Positions 1-8,115 of a stretch of DNA of 64,000 bases are shown piece by piece (position 1 is the first letter of the stretch; each line of letters begins with the position of its first letter). The DNA is from Lentzea guizhouensis (GTDB taxonomy: Bacteria; Actinomycetota; Actinomycetes; Mycobacteriales; Pseudonocardiaceae): positions 6,386,001 through 6,450,000 of the forward strand of contig NZ_CP016793.1 of assembly GCF_001701025.1 (NCBI RefSeq). The letters run 5' to 3'. The translations under genes were made by a program, and so were the position numbers. The notes under the pieces were generated by a model, which was given only the letters and a program-made list of their open reading frames with translations, had not been told where the DNA came from and ran no database searches.

Positions 1-1
1 C

Positions 2-319
2 TTACTGGTGGTCAACGAGCTCGTGAGCAACGCCGTCGACCACGGTCGCGGTCCCTGGCGGCTGCGGTTGCGCCGGTCGGCGACGCCCTTCTCAGTGCGC
101 GTCGAGGTGGACGACCCCTCACCTGAGCCGCCCGGACTCGGTCGATCCTGCCTCGATGGATCCTGCCTCGGCGCGAGCCGGGGAGGAGGGCTGATCGTCG
201 TCAGCCGGCTGGCCGACGACTGGGGCGTCATCCACGGCAGCGGCGGCAAGACGGTGTGGGCCGAGATCACCTGTGGTCGGACGTCGTCCGCGACCAGGCC
301 CGTGTTCAGCGCCTGGTGA
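2..319 (+). CDS. RsbW-type ATP-binding protein, 5' end missing
   Basis: This is the C-terminal part of a histidine-kinase-like ATPase (HATPase_c_2) of the RsbW/anti-sigma kind. The frame is open to the left edge, so the true start lies outside the window. An N-box (ELVSNAVDHG) sits at the start of the visible part. A glycine-rich G-box (RGGGLIVVSRLADDWG, then GGKTVWAEI) follows. Such stand-alone domains bind ATP and usually act on anti-sigma-factor antagonists or beside PP2C phosphatases. The last 14 bases overlap the convergent GAF-ANTAR gene. The partner proteins are not visible here. Confidence 0.8.
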   Translation, partial: LLVVNELVSNAVDHGRGPWRLRLRRSATPFSVRVEVDDPSPEPPGLGRSCLDGSCLGASRGGGLIVVSRLADDWGVIHGSGGKTVWAEITCGRTSSATRPVFSAW

Positions 320-1089
320 CCTCGTCGAGCAGGTTCTTCGCGATGTCGCGCAGTTTCACGTTCTCCTGCTGGGAGCGTTGCACGAGCATGGCGAAGGCGT
401 CGTCTGCGGTGCAGGTGTGCACGGCCATGAGAACGCCCTTGGCCTGGTCGATCGCGCCTCGGGAGAGCAGCGCGGCTTCGAGGTGTTTGATGTGGTCCCT
501 GGCCCGCTGCCAGCGGTGGGCGTTGGCGATCGCGGCGCTGGCGGCGGTGGTGAACAGCCGCATGACGCTCTCGTCGAACGGGTCGAACGCCGGCGGTGTA
601 GCTGTAGATGTTGAGCGATCCGGCGTGCTCGGCGTCGTTGTGCTGCGCGGCGGGGAGCACGACGGGCACGGACAGGTAGGCGCGGACGCCGTGCTGGTCC
701 GCGGAGGCTTCGAACTCCGGCCAGGTGTCCTCGTTCTGGCCGACGACCGCGCGGACGGCCTGCAGGGTGCGGGCGGCTTCCAGGCAGGGACCGCGGTTGG
801 CGCCGTACTGCTTCTCGTCGATCTCGATGAGCGCGGTGTCGCTGGCGGCGGCGGTGCGCGGCTGCTCGGGTCTGACGGTGATGGTGACGGCGTCGGCGTC
901 CTGGATCGCTCGCGTCGCCGTTTCGGCGAGCCGCTGCAGGACCTCGTCGAGGGGCTCCTCGGCGGAGAACCCGTCGCGCAGCATCGCCAGCGCGGCGGTC
1001 GCCTCGTCCAGGCGCTCCACCGGGTCCTGCCGGTCGACGTCCGCGGGCCGCGAGGCGTCCTGGCCGGCCAGGGTGGTCAGGTCGTCCAT
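306..1089 (-). pseudogene. GAF-ANTAR antitermination regulator, frameshifted
   Basis: The 5' part, from ATG at 1089, encodes a GAF-type sensor domain that ends near SLNIYSYTA. The 3' part, in another frame, carries an ANTAR RNA-binding domain with GAIDQAKGVLMAVHTC and a hydrophobic AFAMLVQRSQQ helix. The two halves join if one base is removed in the GC-rich run near 588-598. The expected sequence there is YTA followed by AFDPFDESVMRLF. The 784-base span is one more than a multiple of three. ANTAR proteins bind paired hairpins in nascent RNA to prevent termination. The gene is either a recent pseudogene or carries a sequencing error. It converges on the ATPase gene. Confidence 0.75.
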
Positions 1090-1835
1090 GCCGCGTCACC
1101 TTCCGCCGGGAACGAGTTCACGGCGCTGGATGCTCAACGCTCGCAGCGAATGATACGGCGCACCGGCTCCGGCGGCCGAGCCACTCCGGGGGTGAACCGA
1201 ACCGGTGCGGGTGCTGGAAGTGTTCAACAGCCCGCACCGGTTCCGGCCGGCCACGCGAGGTGGCCTACCGCGCGTAACGCACGCGTGCACGGTAAGGCTC
1301 TTGTACCCCGCCACAGCTGATCCAATCCGCGCGGCTGATGGCCGATGTGCAGGTACGTGCCGTCGGGAGTGCATCTGTGCCGCAGGAGGTGGTTCAGCTC
1401 GCCGCCGTGATCAGTTCGATGAGCTTCTCGTCATGCTTTTGGGATGGGGCTCCCGGCGGCACGTCGCGTCACCGCCGCGGAATCCGCTCTCGATCTCCAG
1501 CAGGTGCGCCACCCGCAAGGCGACGAGGTCGCGCTGGTGGCGCGGTTCGTCCGCGAGTGTGGCCGGTTGCCGGCCTCGACCCGCCGGTGGTGTCAATGCG
1601 GGGCGAGGCCGGAGCTCGGACGGACTGGCGGCAGCCCGGATGGTGCAGAAGAACCAGGGTCGTCCAGGGGGACCTCGCCGCCGGAGAGTTCCAGCGGGGC
1701 CAGGTAACCGCCCCAGGCCCAGTTGGGCACGTTGGGGCCGTCCACGTCGAGGAGACAGGGCAGCAGGACGAGGCGAAAGTCAACAACCCGTTGCGGACCT
1801 GTGCCCGGCGCAAGTCGTGGAGCCCACCCGGACGA
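1090..1835. other. 746-base region without an intact gene
   Basis: No convincing complete gene is visible. On the minus strand around 1660-1785 one frame reads like part of a protein (NVPNWAWGGYLAPLEL), followed by an acidic stretch, but it has no start and I do not recognise the family. Another minus-strand fragment near 1411-1596 also lacks a recognisable motif. The region may hold degraded genes. The ANTAR promoter should lie at its left end. Confidence 0.4.
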
Positions 1836-3323
1836 TCACGGAAGGTCGAAGGGCGAGGGGAAGTGGCCTTCCCAGATGTGGCGGGACGCCTGTTCGGGGT
1901 AGGGCAGCGTCTTCGACTCGGTGTCCAGGACGCGGGTGAGGTGGTCGCCGGGCCGGTGAGGGGACCAGCCCGCGTCGCCGGTGGTGACGAAGCGGACCCA
2001 TGCTTCCTGGAGTTCGCGGGAGAGCGCGACGGCCTCGGGAGTGGGCTTCTCGCCGATGAGCTGGGTGCCGACGGGGCTGTCCAGCGTGCCGAACGCGAGG
2101 GGCAGGTCGAGGCTGTGGCAGGCGCCCAGGATGCCGCCGAGGGCCGGGGCGGCCCAGCACAGTTCGAACAGGTACGAGGTGCCGCCGGCTGCGGCGTTCG
2201 CCTCGGCCAGCTGCTGTGACGGCATGCGGAAGAGGGCGTCGGAGTAGACCGTCTCCACCAGTTCCTCCGGGCCTGCCTGCGGGAACGCGGCACGGTAGGC
2301 GCGCGCGCCGTCCGGTTGCGGGGCGAGCAGTTCCAGGGCTGCGTGGGCGTCCGCCTCGGTGAAGGTGCCGTACCGGCCGCTCATGACGCTGAAGTACCGG
2401 AACTCGTTCCGGGTGTGGCCGACGAGCAGTTCGGTCCCGCTCGCGCGCTCGCCTGTCAGCGCGGTCCAAGGTGTTTCCGGAAGGACCTCGCCGTCGACGA
2501 CGGGGCACAGCGCGGTGCCGGTCTCCGTGAGGCGTCCCCACCTTTCCCGGTGCGCGTGGAGGTCGGCGTTGAAGGAGGTGAGCTCGGCGGCCAGGTGCCA
2601 CGGGTCGATGTCGCGCAGGGCTTCTGCGGTGGGGGCCGCGCCGAGGCGGTCCGCGAACGTGGCGGTGACCTGCCGTGCCAGCGCGGGGGTGCTGTGCAGC
2701 CCCGGCACCGAATGGGCGATGGCCCGCTGGAACAGGCCGCGCGCGGACTTCATCGTCAGCAGGGCGGCGACGGAGCCCGCCCCGGCGGAAATCCCGCCCA
2801 CGGTGACCCGGCCGGGGTCGCCTCCGAAGGCGGCGATGTTGCGGTTCACCCACTCCAGCGCCGCGATCTGGTCGAGGAACCCGCGGTTGGGCGGCACGTC
2901 GTCGAGGAACGCAAATCCTTCCGCGCCCACCCGGCAGTTGATGGTCACCACGACAACTCCCGCTGCGGTCAGCGCTGCCGGGTCGTACATCGGGTCGCTC
3001 GACACCGCCGAGAGGTAGCCGCCCACGGGAATCCACACCAGCACCGGCAGTCCCGCCGCACCGGGATCCGGGGTGCCGACGTCGAGCGTCAGCCAGTCGG
3101 TGCCCTGCGGGGCCACGTCGACCGGCAGGGACAGCGGCACCACGGGGCCGAACTCGACCGCCTGCCTCGTCCCCTCCCAGCGGTGCGGCGGCGCGGGCGC
3201 GGCGAAGCGGAGCGCTCCCACCGGGGGCTGGGCGTAGGGAATGCCGCGGAACACCGCGTGCCCGTGGCGCCAGCGCCCCTGCACCAAGCCTTCCGTGGTC
3301 CGCACCTTCGGCTGTTCGGACAT
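1836..3323 (-). CDS. Type-B carboxylesterase
   Basis: This 495-residue protein is a member of the carboxylesterase/para-nitrobenzyl esterase family (alpha/beta hydrolase), which hydrolyses ester bonds in small or xenobiotic esters. The N-terminus has the family signature RGIPYAQPPVGALRF. The nucleophile elbow is GGISAGAGS, a G-x-S-x-G with serine in the centre. An acidic and a histidine residue are expected in the C-terminal half (ACHSLDLPLAFG carries a plausible catalytic His). The start at 3323 is chosen because AAGGA lies just upstream of it; an earlier in-frame start adds ten residues without such a site. The gene is divergent from a TetR regulator, which probably controls it. Confidence 0.88.
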   Translation of the reverse strand: MSEQPKVRTTEGLVQGRWRHGHAVFRGIPYAQPPVGALRFAAPAPPHRWEGTRQAVEFGPVVPLSLPVDVAPQGTDWLTLDVGTPDPGAAGLPVLVWIPVGGYLSAVSSDPMYDPAALTAAGVVVVTINCRVGAEGFAFLDDVPPNRGFLDQIAALEWVNRNIAAFGGDPGRVTVGGISAGAGSVAALLTMKSARGLFQRAIAHSVPGLHSTPALARQVTATFADRLGAAPTAEALRDIDPWHLAAELTSFNADLHAHRERWGRLTETGTALCPVVDGEVLPETPWTALTGERASGTELLVGHTRNEFRYFSVMSGRYGTFTEADAHAALELLAPQPDGARAYRAAFPQAGPEELVETVYSDALFRMPSQQLAEANAAAGGTSYLFELCWAAPALGGILGACHSLDLPLAFGTLDSPVGTQLIGEKPTPEAVALSRELQEAWVRFVTTGDAGWSPHRPGDHLTRVLDTESKTLPYPEQASRHIWEGHFPSPFDLP

Positions 3324-3419
3324 GACGATTCCTTTCCCCCGAGTGGACTCCACTGTTATGGGTCAGGTGTATTATGTCAACCGTATTGGAACAGTTCCGG
3401 GTAGGGGGAGACGCCGGCG
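3324..3419. promoter_or_regulatory. Divergent esterase/tetR promoter region
   Basis: A TTGACA box lies on the minus strand at 3375-3380, properly placed to serve the esterase. A perfect palindrome GGAACAGTTCC at 3388-3398 lies between the two genes and is a plausible TetR operator. The operator role is inference. Confidence 0.5.
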
Positions 3420-4019
3420 ATGCCGAAACAGGTGGATCACCGCGGACGGCGCGAAGCGATCGCCCGCGCACTGTGGCGGGTGGTGGAGCAGCGCGGCGTC
3501 ACACAGCTGACGATGCGCGCGGTGGCGCAGGAAGCGGGCATGTCACTCGGGCAGCTGCAGCACTACTTCGCCTCCCGGACCGCCATGCTCTCCTTCGCCG
3601 TGGATTTCGCGTCCGAGCAGACCTCGCTGCGCGTACAAGAGGGCCTCGGAAAGCTCGGTGACCGTCCGCACCCCCGTGACGTGCTGCGACTGACGCTCGC
3701 GGAAATGCTCCCCCTGCATGCCGACGCCCGCGCGACCAGCCGGATGAGCGCCGCCTACGTCCTGGAGGCGCTGCACGACGAGGCCGTGCACGAGCAGGCG
3801 CGCCGCGGCCTCGTCCACGGGCGGGCCCTCGTCGAGCAGGTGGTCCGCCAGGCGATCGCCGACGGGCACGTCGACTCCAGCCGCGACCCGGCGATCGAGA
3901 CCAACCTGCTCCTCGCCCTCACCGGCTTCACCTCCCTGATCGAACTCGACGTGGTCGAGCCCGAGGACGCGCTCGCCGCGATCGACGTGCATCTGGACCG
4001 GCTGTTCAGAACTACGTGA
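3420..4019 (+). CDS. TetR-family transcriptional regulator
   Basis: This 199-residue protein has an N-terminal helix-turn-helix typical of TetR repressors at residues 10-55 (ALWRVVEQRGVTQLTMRAVA, then QEAGMSLGQLQHYF). The remaining helical region is the ligand-binding and dimerisation domain. It starts at ATG 3420 behind a GGGGGAG ribosome-binding site. It is divergent from the carboxylesterase gene with 96 bases between them, so it most likely represses that gene and itself in the absence of an ester or related ligand. The ligand cannot be deduced. Confidence 0.88.
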   Translation: MPKQVDHRGRREAIARALWRVVEQRGVTQLTMRAVAQEAGMSLGQLQHYFASRTAMLSFAVDFASEQTSLRVQEGLGKLGDRPHPRDVLRLTLAEMLPLHADARATSRMSAAYVLEALHDEAVHEQARRGLVHGRALVEQVVRQAIADGHVDSSRDPAIETNLLLALTGFTSLIELDVVEPEDALAAIDVHLDRLFRTT

Positions 4020-4142
4020 CCTGCTCCCGCCACCGGCCTGCCTTGGAACGCGAGGTCGGTTCGGGCATGTCCGAATTGATTGTCGGCTGATCGATCACTG
4101 CTCCATCGTCGACCCGCAGGACCACACTGGGGAGAGTTCCTG

Positions 4143-7100
4143 ATGGGCAGACGTTTTCCGGCCGCGTTGGCGGCCGTGTTCATGACGGCGGCGGTGGTGC
4201 CGATGCCACCGGCACCGCCCGCGGCGGCTGAGACACCACCGACCGCACCTGTGGAGATCGCGACGACTCCGACCACGAGGGTGTTCGCGAACCCGGACGG
4301 CTCGCGCACGCTCGAGCAACACGCGATTCCGGTGCGGGCGCAGGTGAACGGCAACTGGGTCGGAGTCGACACGACGTTGAAGTTCACCGCGGACGGCACG
4401 GTCACGCCCGCCGCGAGCGCTGTGCCGCTCACGTTCTCCGCCGGGGGCACCACACCGCTGGTCCGGCTCGCGGACCGGGACAAGCACGTTGAACTGACCT
4501 GGCCCAAAGCCTTGCCGAAACCGGAGCTGCACGGAGACACGGCGTTGTACCCGGAGGTGCTGCCCGGCATCGACCTGAAGATGCGCGCGCTGCCTCAGGG
4601 TTACTCGCAGGTGCTCGTGGTGAAGCACCGCGACGCCGCCGTGGACCAGGTGGCGTTCGGTCTCGGCGGCAGCGGCGTGCGAGTCGGGCAGAGGCCGGAT
4701 CGCAGCGTCGTCGCCGTCGACAACGCCGGCGAGGAGGTCTTCCGCGCGGCGCCGCCGTCGATGTGGGACACCCAACCGGCACAGCGGCGGGCGGTGGCCG
4801 GGCTGGAGCTCGGCGGTGACCGGCTCACCATCAAGCCCGACAAGGGTTTCCTCGAGGATCCGGCAACGCGCTACCCGGTGGAGATCGACCCCGACTTCCA
4901 CGCGGGCCGGTCGGCGTGGACCAAGGTGTTCGAGCAGTACCCGACGACGAGCTACTGGAACGGTGCGAACGACCAGGAGCAGATCGGCAAGGTCGGGTAC
5001 ACGACCTGGGACCATCCGGTTGTCAAGGTGCGCAGCTACTTCCAGTTCGACGTCACGGCGCTGTTCGGCAAGCGGATCATTTCCGCCGAGTTCAACGCAC
5101 TGGAGATTTGGTCGCCGTCCTGCGAGGCCCGAGAGGTGCGGCTGAACGAGACCGGTGCGATCCACGCCGGCACGACCTGGCAGAACCAGCCCTGGATCGG
5201 CCAAGAGCTCGGCCGGCACAACGTGGCGGCCGGGTACAGCACGGCCTGTCCGGCGAAGTCTCTCGGGTTCAACGCCCACGGCGCCGTGACCAACTCGGTG
5301 AACACCAAGACGCCGACCACGACCGTGATGCTCAACGCGGTGAACGAGGCCGACACGTACGCGTGGAAGAAGTTCGACATCAACGTGTCGTTGATCGTCA
5401 AGTACAACAGCGTTCCGAACGTGCCCACGGCCCCGACCGTCCACGGCAAGCCTTGTGGTGTGTTCCCGGCACATCCGCACATCTCCACCGCCAGCCCGGT
5501 CGTCAAGGCCACCTCCAGTGACCCCGACGGCGGCGGCGTGCAGACCGAGTTCGAGTGGTACGTCCGCAACGGCGCGAAGAAGGGCGGCACCACCACTCCA
5601 CCTCAGACCTCCGGCACTCAGTTCGGCACCACGTTGCCCGCCAACGCCTACCAGGACGGCGACACGATCGCCTGGCGGGCGCGCGCGTACGACGGCCTCG
5701 ACCGCAGTGAGTGGACGCCGTGGTGTGACGCCACGGTCGACCAGACCCGCCCGGACAAGCCACCGGTGATCAGTTCCAACGACTACCCGCGCAACGACAT
5801 CGGCGGCGGCACCGGCCGCACCGGCGGGTTCACACTGCAGCCCAACGGGGTCAACGACGTCGCCGGGTACAAGTACGACCTGCACGACCACCCGGACCAG
5901 TACGTCGCGGCCGATGCGAACGGTGTCGCGGTCGCGCTCGTGACGCCGCCGTCCGACACGTGGCACCACCTGCACGTCAAGAGCGTCGACAAGGCCGGCA
6001 ACGTCTCGGACAGCAGCGTCTACTCGTTCCTGGTCGCGAGCGGCACTCCCGCTCTGGGCATCTGGCAGCTCAACGGCCGCTACCAGGCCAGCGACGCACC
6101 GGACGGCTCAGGGCGCAACAACCACGGCACCGTCACAGGTGCGGACGGATCAGGTGGCGCGTACTGGGTTCAGGGGCGCCACGACGACGCGCTCCGGTTC
6201 GGCGGTCAGGGATTCGTGCAGACCGGTGGTCCGACCGTGCGCACCGACCAGACCTTCAGCGTCGCCGCGTGGGTGCGGCCCGAGCTGCACGGAGGCGCCT
6301 GGCGCACGATGGTGAGCCAGGACGGCAACCAGATGAGCGGCTTCTACCTGCAGCTCAACCCGTACGACAACAAGTGGAACTTCATGGTCCCCGCGGCGGA
6401 CGGCGATGTCGAACGCCGGATCGCCGCCTCGAACGCACCCGCTGTGCTGCACCGCTGGACACACCTCGTCGGCACGTACGAACGAGGCACCGGCAAGCTC
6501 ACCCTGCACGTCGACGGTGTCGCACAGAACCAGACGGCGGTGCACACGACGCCGTGGAACGCCACTGGCGCAACGCAACTCGGTCGCGGCCGGTACCAGG
6601 GCAAGCCCGTTGACCACTTCGTCGGTGCGGTGGACGAGGTGCGCCTGTACGACCGCCAGCTCGGCCAGCAGGAAATCGGTGAACTCGCCACCGCGCCGAC
6701 CACCGACGAAGGCTTCTGGCGGTTCGAAGACTCGAGCGGCGCCGACGTCTCCGGCAACCTGCGCAACGCGACGCTCCGCGGTGGCGCGTCGTTCACCGAC
6801 ATGGCGTCGGTGGGCAACGGTGCAGTCGCGCTCAACGGCAGCACCGGATTCCTGGACACCGGCACGGAAGCTGTGCGCACCGATGGTTCGTTCACCATCA
6901 GCGCGCACGCCCGGCTCGAGGAGTCGGCGGCGGGCTCCTCGCGCACGATCATCAGCCAGGACGGTCCGAAGTCGTCCGGGCTCGCCCTGCGCTACCGGGG
7001 CGACACGAAGAAGTGGTCGTTCGCGGTGTCACCGGCCGACAGCGCGGATCCGGTCTACCTCACCGCCGACTCGGCCGACCAGGCGCAGCCCGGCGAGTGG

Positions 7101-8099
7101 GTCCGGCTGACCGGCGTCTTCGACCTCGCCGAGCGCGAGGTCCGGCTGTACGTCAACAGCGTGCTGGTCGCCAGCACACCGATCCCACCGAACCACGCAC
7201 TCACCCCTGTGACCGGTGGCCTCGTCATCGGCCGGTCCAAGACGAACGGCGCCAACGCGCAGTTCTGGCAAGGCACCGTCGACCAGGTCCAGGTCCACAC
7301 CGGTGTGCGAACGGGCGATCAGGTCAAGGCGGACGCCCGCACCCCGGCGAGTCCTCCGAAGTCCGTGTACCAGGGCCAGTTCAGCCGCTGGATCGGCCAC
7401 GACGGCGAGCACACGACCACGCTCGGCGCCGCCCCGCGCGGATACCACTTCGAGCACCCGCTCGGCTTCCCGGCTCCGGCGGACGCCGCCGACGCCCAGA
7501 TGCTGTACTCGTGCCGGCTCGGCAAGGACGAGTTCACCTCGAAGGACGCCGCCTGTGAGGGCCAGACCGTCGTCGGTGAGCTCGGCTTGATCCACCAGAA
7601 CCCGCCCGCGGGCGTGCCGTCCGTCGCGATCTACCGCTGCACCGCGAACGGCGAGCACTTCCTGTCCGGCAACGACAAGTGTGAGGGCCAGACGGTCGAG
7701 TTCAAGCTCGGCTACGCCCGCGCGTACGCACACCTGGTGCGCCACCACGAGACGAACGGCCGTGGTGAGCACCGCACCGCCGCAAGAGAAGTGCCCGGTA
7801 CGTACCGGGCCGAACACAGCCTCGGCCTCGTCGGAACCGTCGGCACGGCGGGTACCCGGCCTTTGTTCGCCTGCCAGCACGGCACGGACACGTTCAGCTC
7901 GGTGGCAGCCGACTGCGAGAGCAAGCAGGTCATCGGCTGGATCGGCACGGTCCACACCGCCAGGCCGTCCGGTGTGGACAGCACAGAACTGTTGCGCTGC
8001 AAAGTCACCGGTACCGGTGAGCTGTTCGACACGGTGGATCCCGGCTGCGAGGGCCAGACGCTCGACCAACGCCTCGGGCATGTCATCACCCGCCTCTGA
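4143..8099 (+). CDS. Secreted LamG-domain protein with C-terminal Cys repeats
   Basis: This 1,318-residue secreted protein begins with an Ala-rich signal peptide (residues 1-30, AAVFMTAAVVPMPPAPPAAA). The N-terminal third resembles the beta-rich region common in actinomycete wall-associated DNRLRE-type proteins. Two LamG/concanavalin-like domains occupy roughly residues 636-850 and 853-1066. The last 240 residues contain two copies of a roughly 105-residue unit, each with a GEH motif and two Cys-paired modules ending in variants of CEGQT. The start at 4143 follows GGGGAGAG; an upstream in-frame start would place 21 non-signal residues first. Only 16 bases separate it from the RHS gene, so they are probably co-transcribed. 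Likely role: surface binding of glycans or presentation of the RHS protein. No catalytic motif is seen. Confidence 0.78.
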   Translation: MGRRFPAALAAVFMTAAVVPMPPAPPAAAETPPTAPVEIATTPTTRVFANPDGSRTLEQHAIPVRAQVNGNWVGVDTTLKFTADGTVTPAASAVPLTFSAGGTTPLVRLADRDKHVELTWPKALPKPELHGDTALYPEVLPGIDLKMRALPQGYSQVLVVKHRDAAVDQVAFGLGGSGVRVGQRPDRSVVAVDNAGEEVFRAAPPSMWDTQPAQRRAVAGLELGGDRLTIKPDKGFLEDPATRYPVEIDPDFHAGRSAWTKVFEQYPTTSYWNGANDQEQIGKVGYTTWDHPVVKVRSYFQFDVTALFGKRIISAEFNALEIWSPSCEAREVRLNETGAIHAGTTWQNQPWIGQELGRHNVAAGYSTACPAKSLGFNAHGAVTNSVNTKTPTTTVMLNAVNEADTYAWKKFDINVSLIVKYNSVPNVPTAPTVHGKPCGVFPAHPHISTASPVVKATSSDPDGGGVQTEFEWYVRNGAKKGGTTTPPQTSGTQFGTTLPANAYQDGDTIAWRARAYDGLDRSEWTPWCDATVDQTRPDKPPVISSNDYPRNDIGGGTGRTGGFTLQPNGVNDVAGYKYDLHDHPDQYVAADANGVAVALVTPPSDTWHHLHVKSVDKAGNVSDSSVYSFLVASGTPALGIWQLNGRYQASDAPDGSGRNNHGTVTGADGSGGAYWVQGRHDDALRFGGQGFVQTGGPTVRTDQTFSVAAWVRPELHGGAWRTMVSQDGNQMSGFYLQLNPYDNKWNFMVPAADGDVERRIAASNAPAVLHRWTHLVGTYERGTGKLTLHVDGVAQNQTAVHTTPWNATGATQLGRGRYQGKPVDHFVGAVDEVRLYDRQLGQQEIGELATAPTTDEGFWRFEDSSGADVSGNLRNATLRGGASFTDMASVGNGAVALNGSTGFLDTGTEAVRTDGSFTISAHARLEESAAGSSRTIISQDGPKSSGLALRYRGDTKKWSFAVSPADSADPVYLTADSADQAQPGEWVRLTGVFDLAEREVRLYVNSVLVASTPIPPNHALTPVTGGLVIGRSKTNGANAQFWQGTVDQVQVHTGVRTGDQVKADARTPASPPKSVYQGQFSRWIGHDGEHTTTLGAAPRGYHFEHPLGFPAPADAADAQMLYSCRLGKDEFTSKDAACEGQTVVGELGLIHQNPPAGVPSVAIYRCTANGEHFLSGNDKCEGQTVEFKLGYARAYAHLVRHHETNGRGEHRTAAREVPGTYRAEHSLGLVGTVGTAGTRPLFACQHGTDTFSSVAADCESKQVIGWIGTVHTARPSGVDSTELLRCKVTGTGELFDTVDPGCEGQTLDQRLGHVITRL

Positions 8100-8115
8100 A
8101 CGAGAACGGAACACC

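Noticed and set aside
1085..1120. GGGAAC near 1108 as a SigC-type motif
   Set aside because: The hexamer 16 bases on is TGCTCA; no match to the -10.
1096..1374. 92-codon minus-strand frame upstream of the GAF-ANTAR gene
   Set aside because: Arg/Ser/Gly-rich composition without motif or ribosome-binding site; typical of a chance frame in GC-rich DNA.
4095..5975. 626-codon minus-strand frame opposite the LamG gene
   Set aside because: Antisense shadow rich in Val/Arg/Gly; the plus strand carries the signal peptide and recognisable domains.
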